Below are positions 63,278 through 64,000 of a DNA stretch of 64,000 nucleotides, piece by piece. This DNA is from Hyphomicrobiales bacterium (GTDB lineage: Bacteria > Pseudomonadota > Alphaproteobacteria > Rhizobiales > JACESI01), in NCBI GenBank assembly GCA_013911885.1, contig JACESI010000002.1, positions 1-64,000 on the forward strand, in the 5' to 3' direction. The notes beneath the pieces were generated by a model, which had not been told where the DNA came from, did not search any database, and saw nothing but the letters and a program-made list of their open reading frames with translations. Each line of letters opens with the position of its first letter. The first letter of the stretch is position 1. The position numbers were made by a program, and so were the translations under genes.

Positions 63278-64000
63278 AAAACATCACCCCCGATCTGCAA
63301 GCTCACCTTGATGAGGGCACGACCACGCTCGCCTGGTGCTGGCGGATCGCGCGTGCTGACGGCACGAGTTTCGGTTTCACCGACCACGACCGGACGCTCA
63401 GCTTCGACGGGACCGATTTCGAGCCGGAAAGCGGGCTGACGGCCTCCGAGGTCCGGTCCGGCTCCGACTTGTCCGTCGACGCGCAGGACGCGGAAGGCGT
63501 GCTGACCTCGGACCGGATCACCGAGACCGATATCCTCGACGGCCGCTGGGACAATGCGGCGGTCGAGGTGTGGCGGGTGAACTGGGCGGACACGAGCCAG
63601 CGCGTGCTGATGCGCCGGGGCGCTATCGGCCAGATCCGGCGCGGGCGGCTGGCCTTCGTCGCCGAGGTCCGCTCGCTCGCCCATGTGCTGGGCCAGACGG
63701 TCGGTCGCACGTTCCAGGCGACCTGCGATGCCGCGTTGGGGGATGCGCGCTGTGGCGTCGATCTGGAGGATCCGACTTACAAAGGCACGGGCGCCGTCAT
63801 CGATCTCCTGCGCGACCGGGCCTTCACAGCCTCGGGGCTCGGCGGCTTCACCTCCGGCTGGTTCACCTTCGGCACCGTCGAATGGACCAGCGGGGCCAAT
63901 GCCGGGCGGCGAGCGGAGGTCATTGCAAATGATGTCACGGAGGGCATCTCGGTGATGACACTGCTGGAAGCGCCGGTGCGGTCCATCGCGGGTGGTGATG
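63274..64000 (+). CDS. DUF2163 tail tip protein (GTA gp13-like), 3' end beyond the window
   Basis: 242 codons visible. Sequence includes LAWCWRIARADGTSFGFTDH, DRTLSFDGTDFEPESGL, then ETDILDGRWDNAAVEVWRVN and FQATCDAALGDARCGVDL with paired cysteines, all of the DUF2163/phage_BR0599 baseplate hub family. It follows the DUF2460 gene as in gene transfer agents. The gene runs off the right edge. Confidence 0.9.
   Translation, partial: MKNITPDLQAHLDEGTTTLAWCWRIARADGTSFGFTDHDRTLSFDGTDFEPESGLTASEVRSGSDLSVDAQDAEGVLTSDRITETDILDGRWDNAAVEVWRVNWADTSQRVLMRRGAIGQIRRGRLAFVAEVRSLAHVLGQTVGRTFQATCDAALGDARCGVDLEDPTYKGTGAVIDLLRDRAFTASGLGGFTSGWFTFGTVEWTSGANAGRRAEVIANDVTEGISVMTLLEAPVRSIAGGD

Overview
The window is a piece of an alphaproteobacterial chromosome. 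The best fit is Hyphomicrobiales (Rhizobiales): high GC, class II DAHP synthase, a hybrid malic enzyme with a phosphotransacetylase-like tail, a DUF2865 protein, and a B-type topoisomerase IV gene (parE). I could not fix the genus. An integrated region follows the core chromosome and runs off the right edge.

Core chromosome (1-22356). Metabolic and housekeeping genes on both strands: malic enzyme (partial), a DUF2865 secreted protein, gltX, a ygiD-type dioxygenase, a GFA-family protein, an alpha/beta hydrolase, class II DAHP synthase, glutathione reductase (gor), rpiA, gabD, gph, parE, a glycine-zipper lipoprotein and an rlmB/trmH-type rRNA methylase. Four tRNA genes lie here: Asn-GTT, Gly-TCC, Tyr-GTA and Ser-GCT. 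A five-gene minus-strand operon (19265-21959) encodes a ferric-reductase-like membrane domain fused to a Rieske 2Fe-2S domain plus four small or unrecognised, mostly membrane-associated proteins. Its genes are tightly coupled and its function is unknown.

Mosaic accessory region (22357-35040). After tRNA-Ser come a short chlorite-dismutase-family gene and a graveyard of fragments: a serine-recombinase C-terminus, its HTH partner, and truncated copies of two small genes. Next are a 5'-truncated TcmP-like gene fused to a DNA-methylase motif fragment, a type I restriction-modification system (hsdR-hsdM-hsdS), and an intact four-gene serine-recombinase module (67-aa ORF, DUF2924, recombinase, HTH protein). 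The intact module and the fragments on the left are homologous, so they bracket the RM cargo with direct repeats. A 749-aa protein that I do not recognise closes this section.

Phage region (35111-64000, continues beyond the window). This is a siphovirus-type, lambda-like prophage with tail-tip genes resembling those of gene transfer agents. A Com-like zinc protein and a sigma-like HTH protein come first. A replication and recombination cluster follows: RecA/Sak4-like ATPase, DUF669-like protein, SF2 helicase, DUF6511, Cas4-like nuclease, PrimPol-ATPase and RuvC-like resolvase. Two DNA methylases come next, the second co-extensive with another conserved-looking ORF in a different frame. Then terminase, portal, ClpP-type protease, decoration and capsid proteins, connectors, tail tube, a frameshifted tail-assembly chaperone, tape measure, and DUF2460 and DUF2163 proteins. 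An inserted opposite-strand gene within the tail genes carries a clear PD-(D/E)XK nuclease signature. I recognise no repressor, tyrosine integrase or lysis gene in the window.
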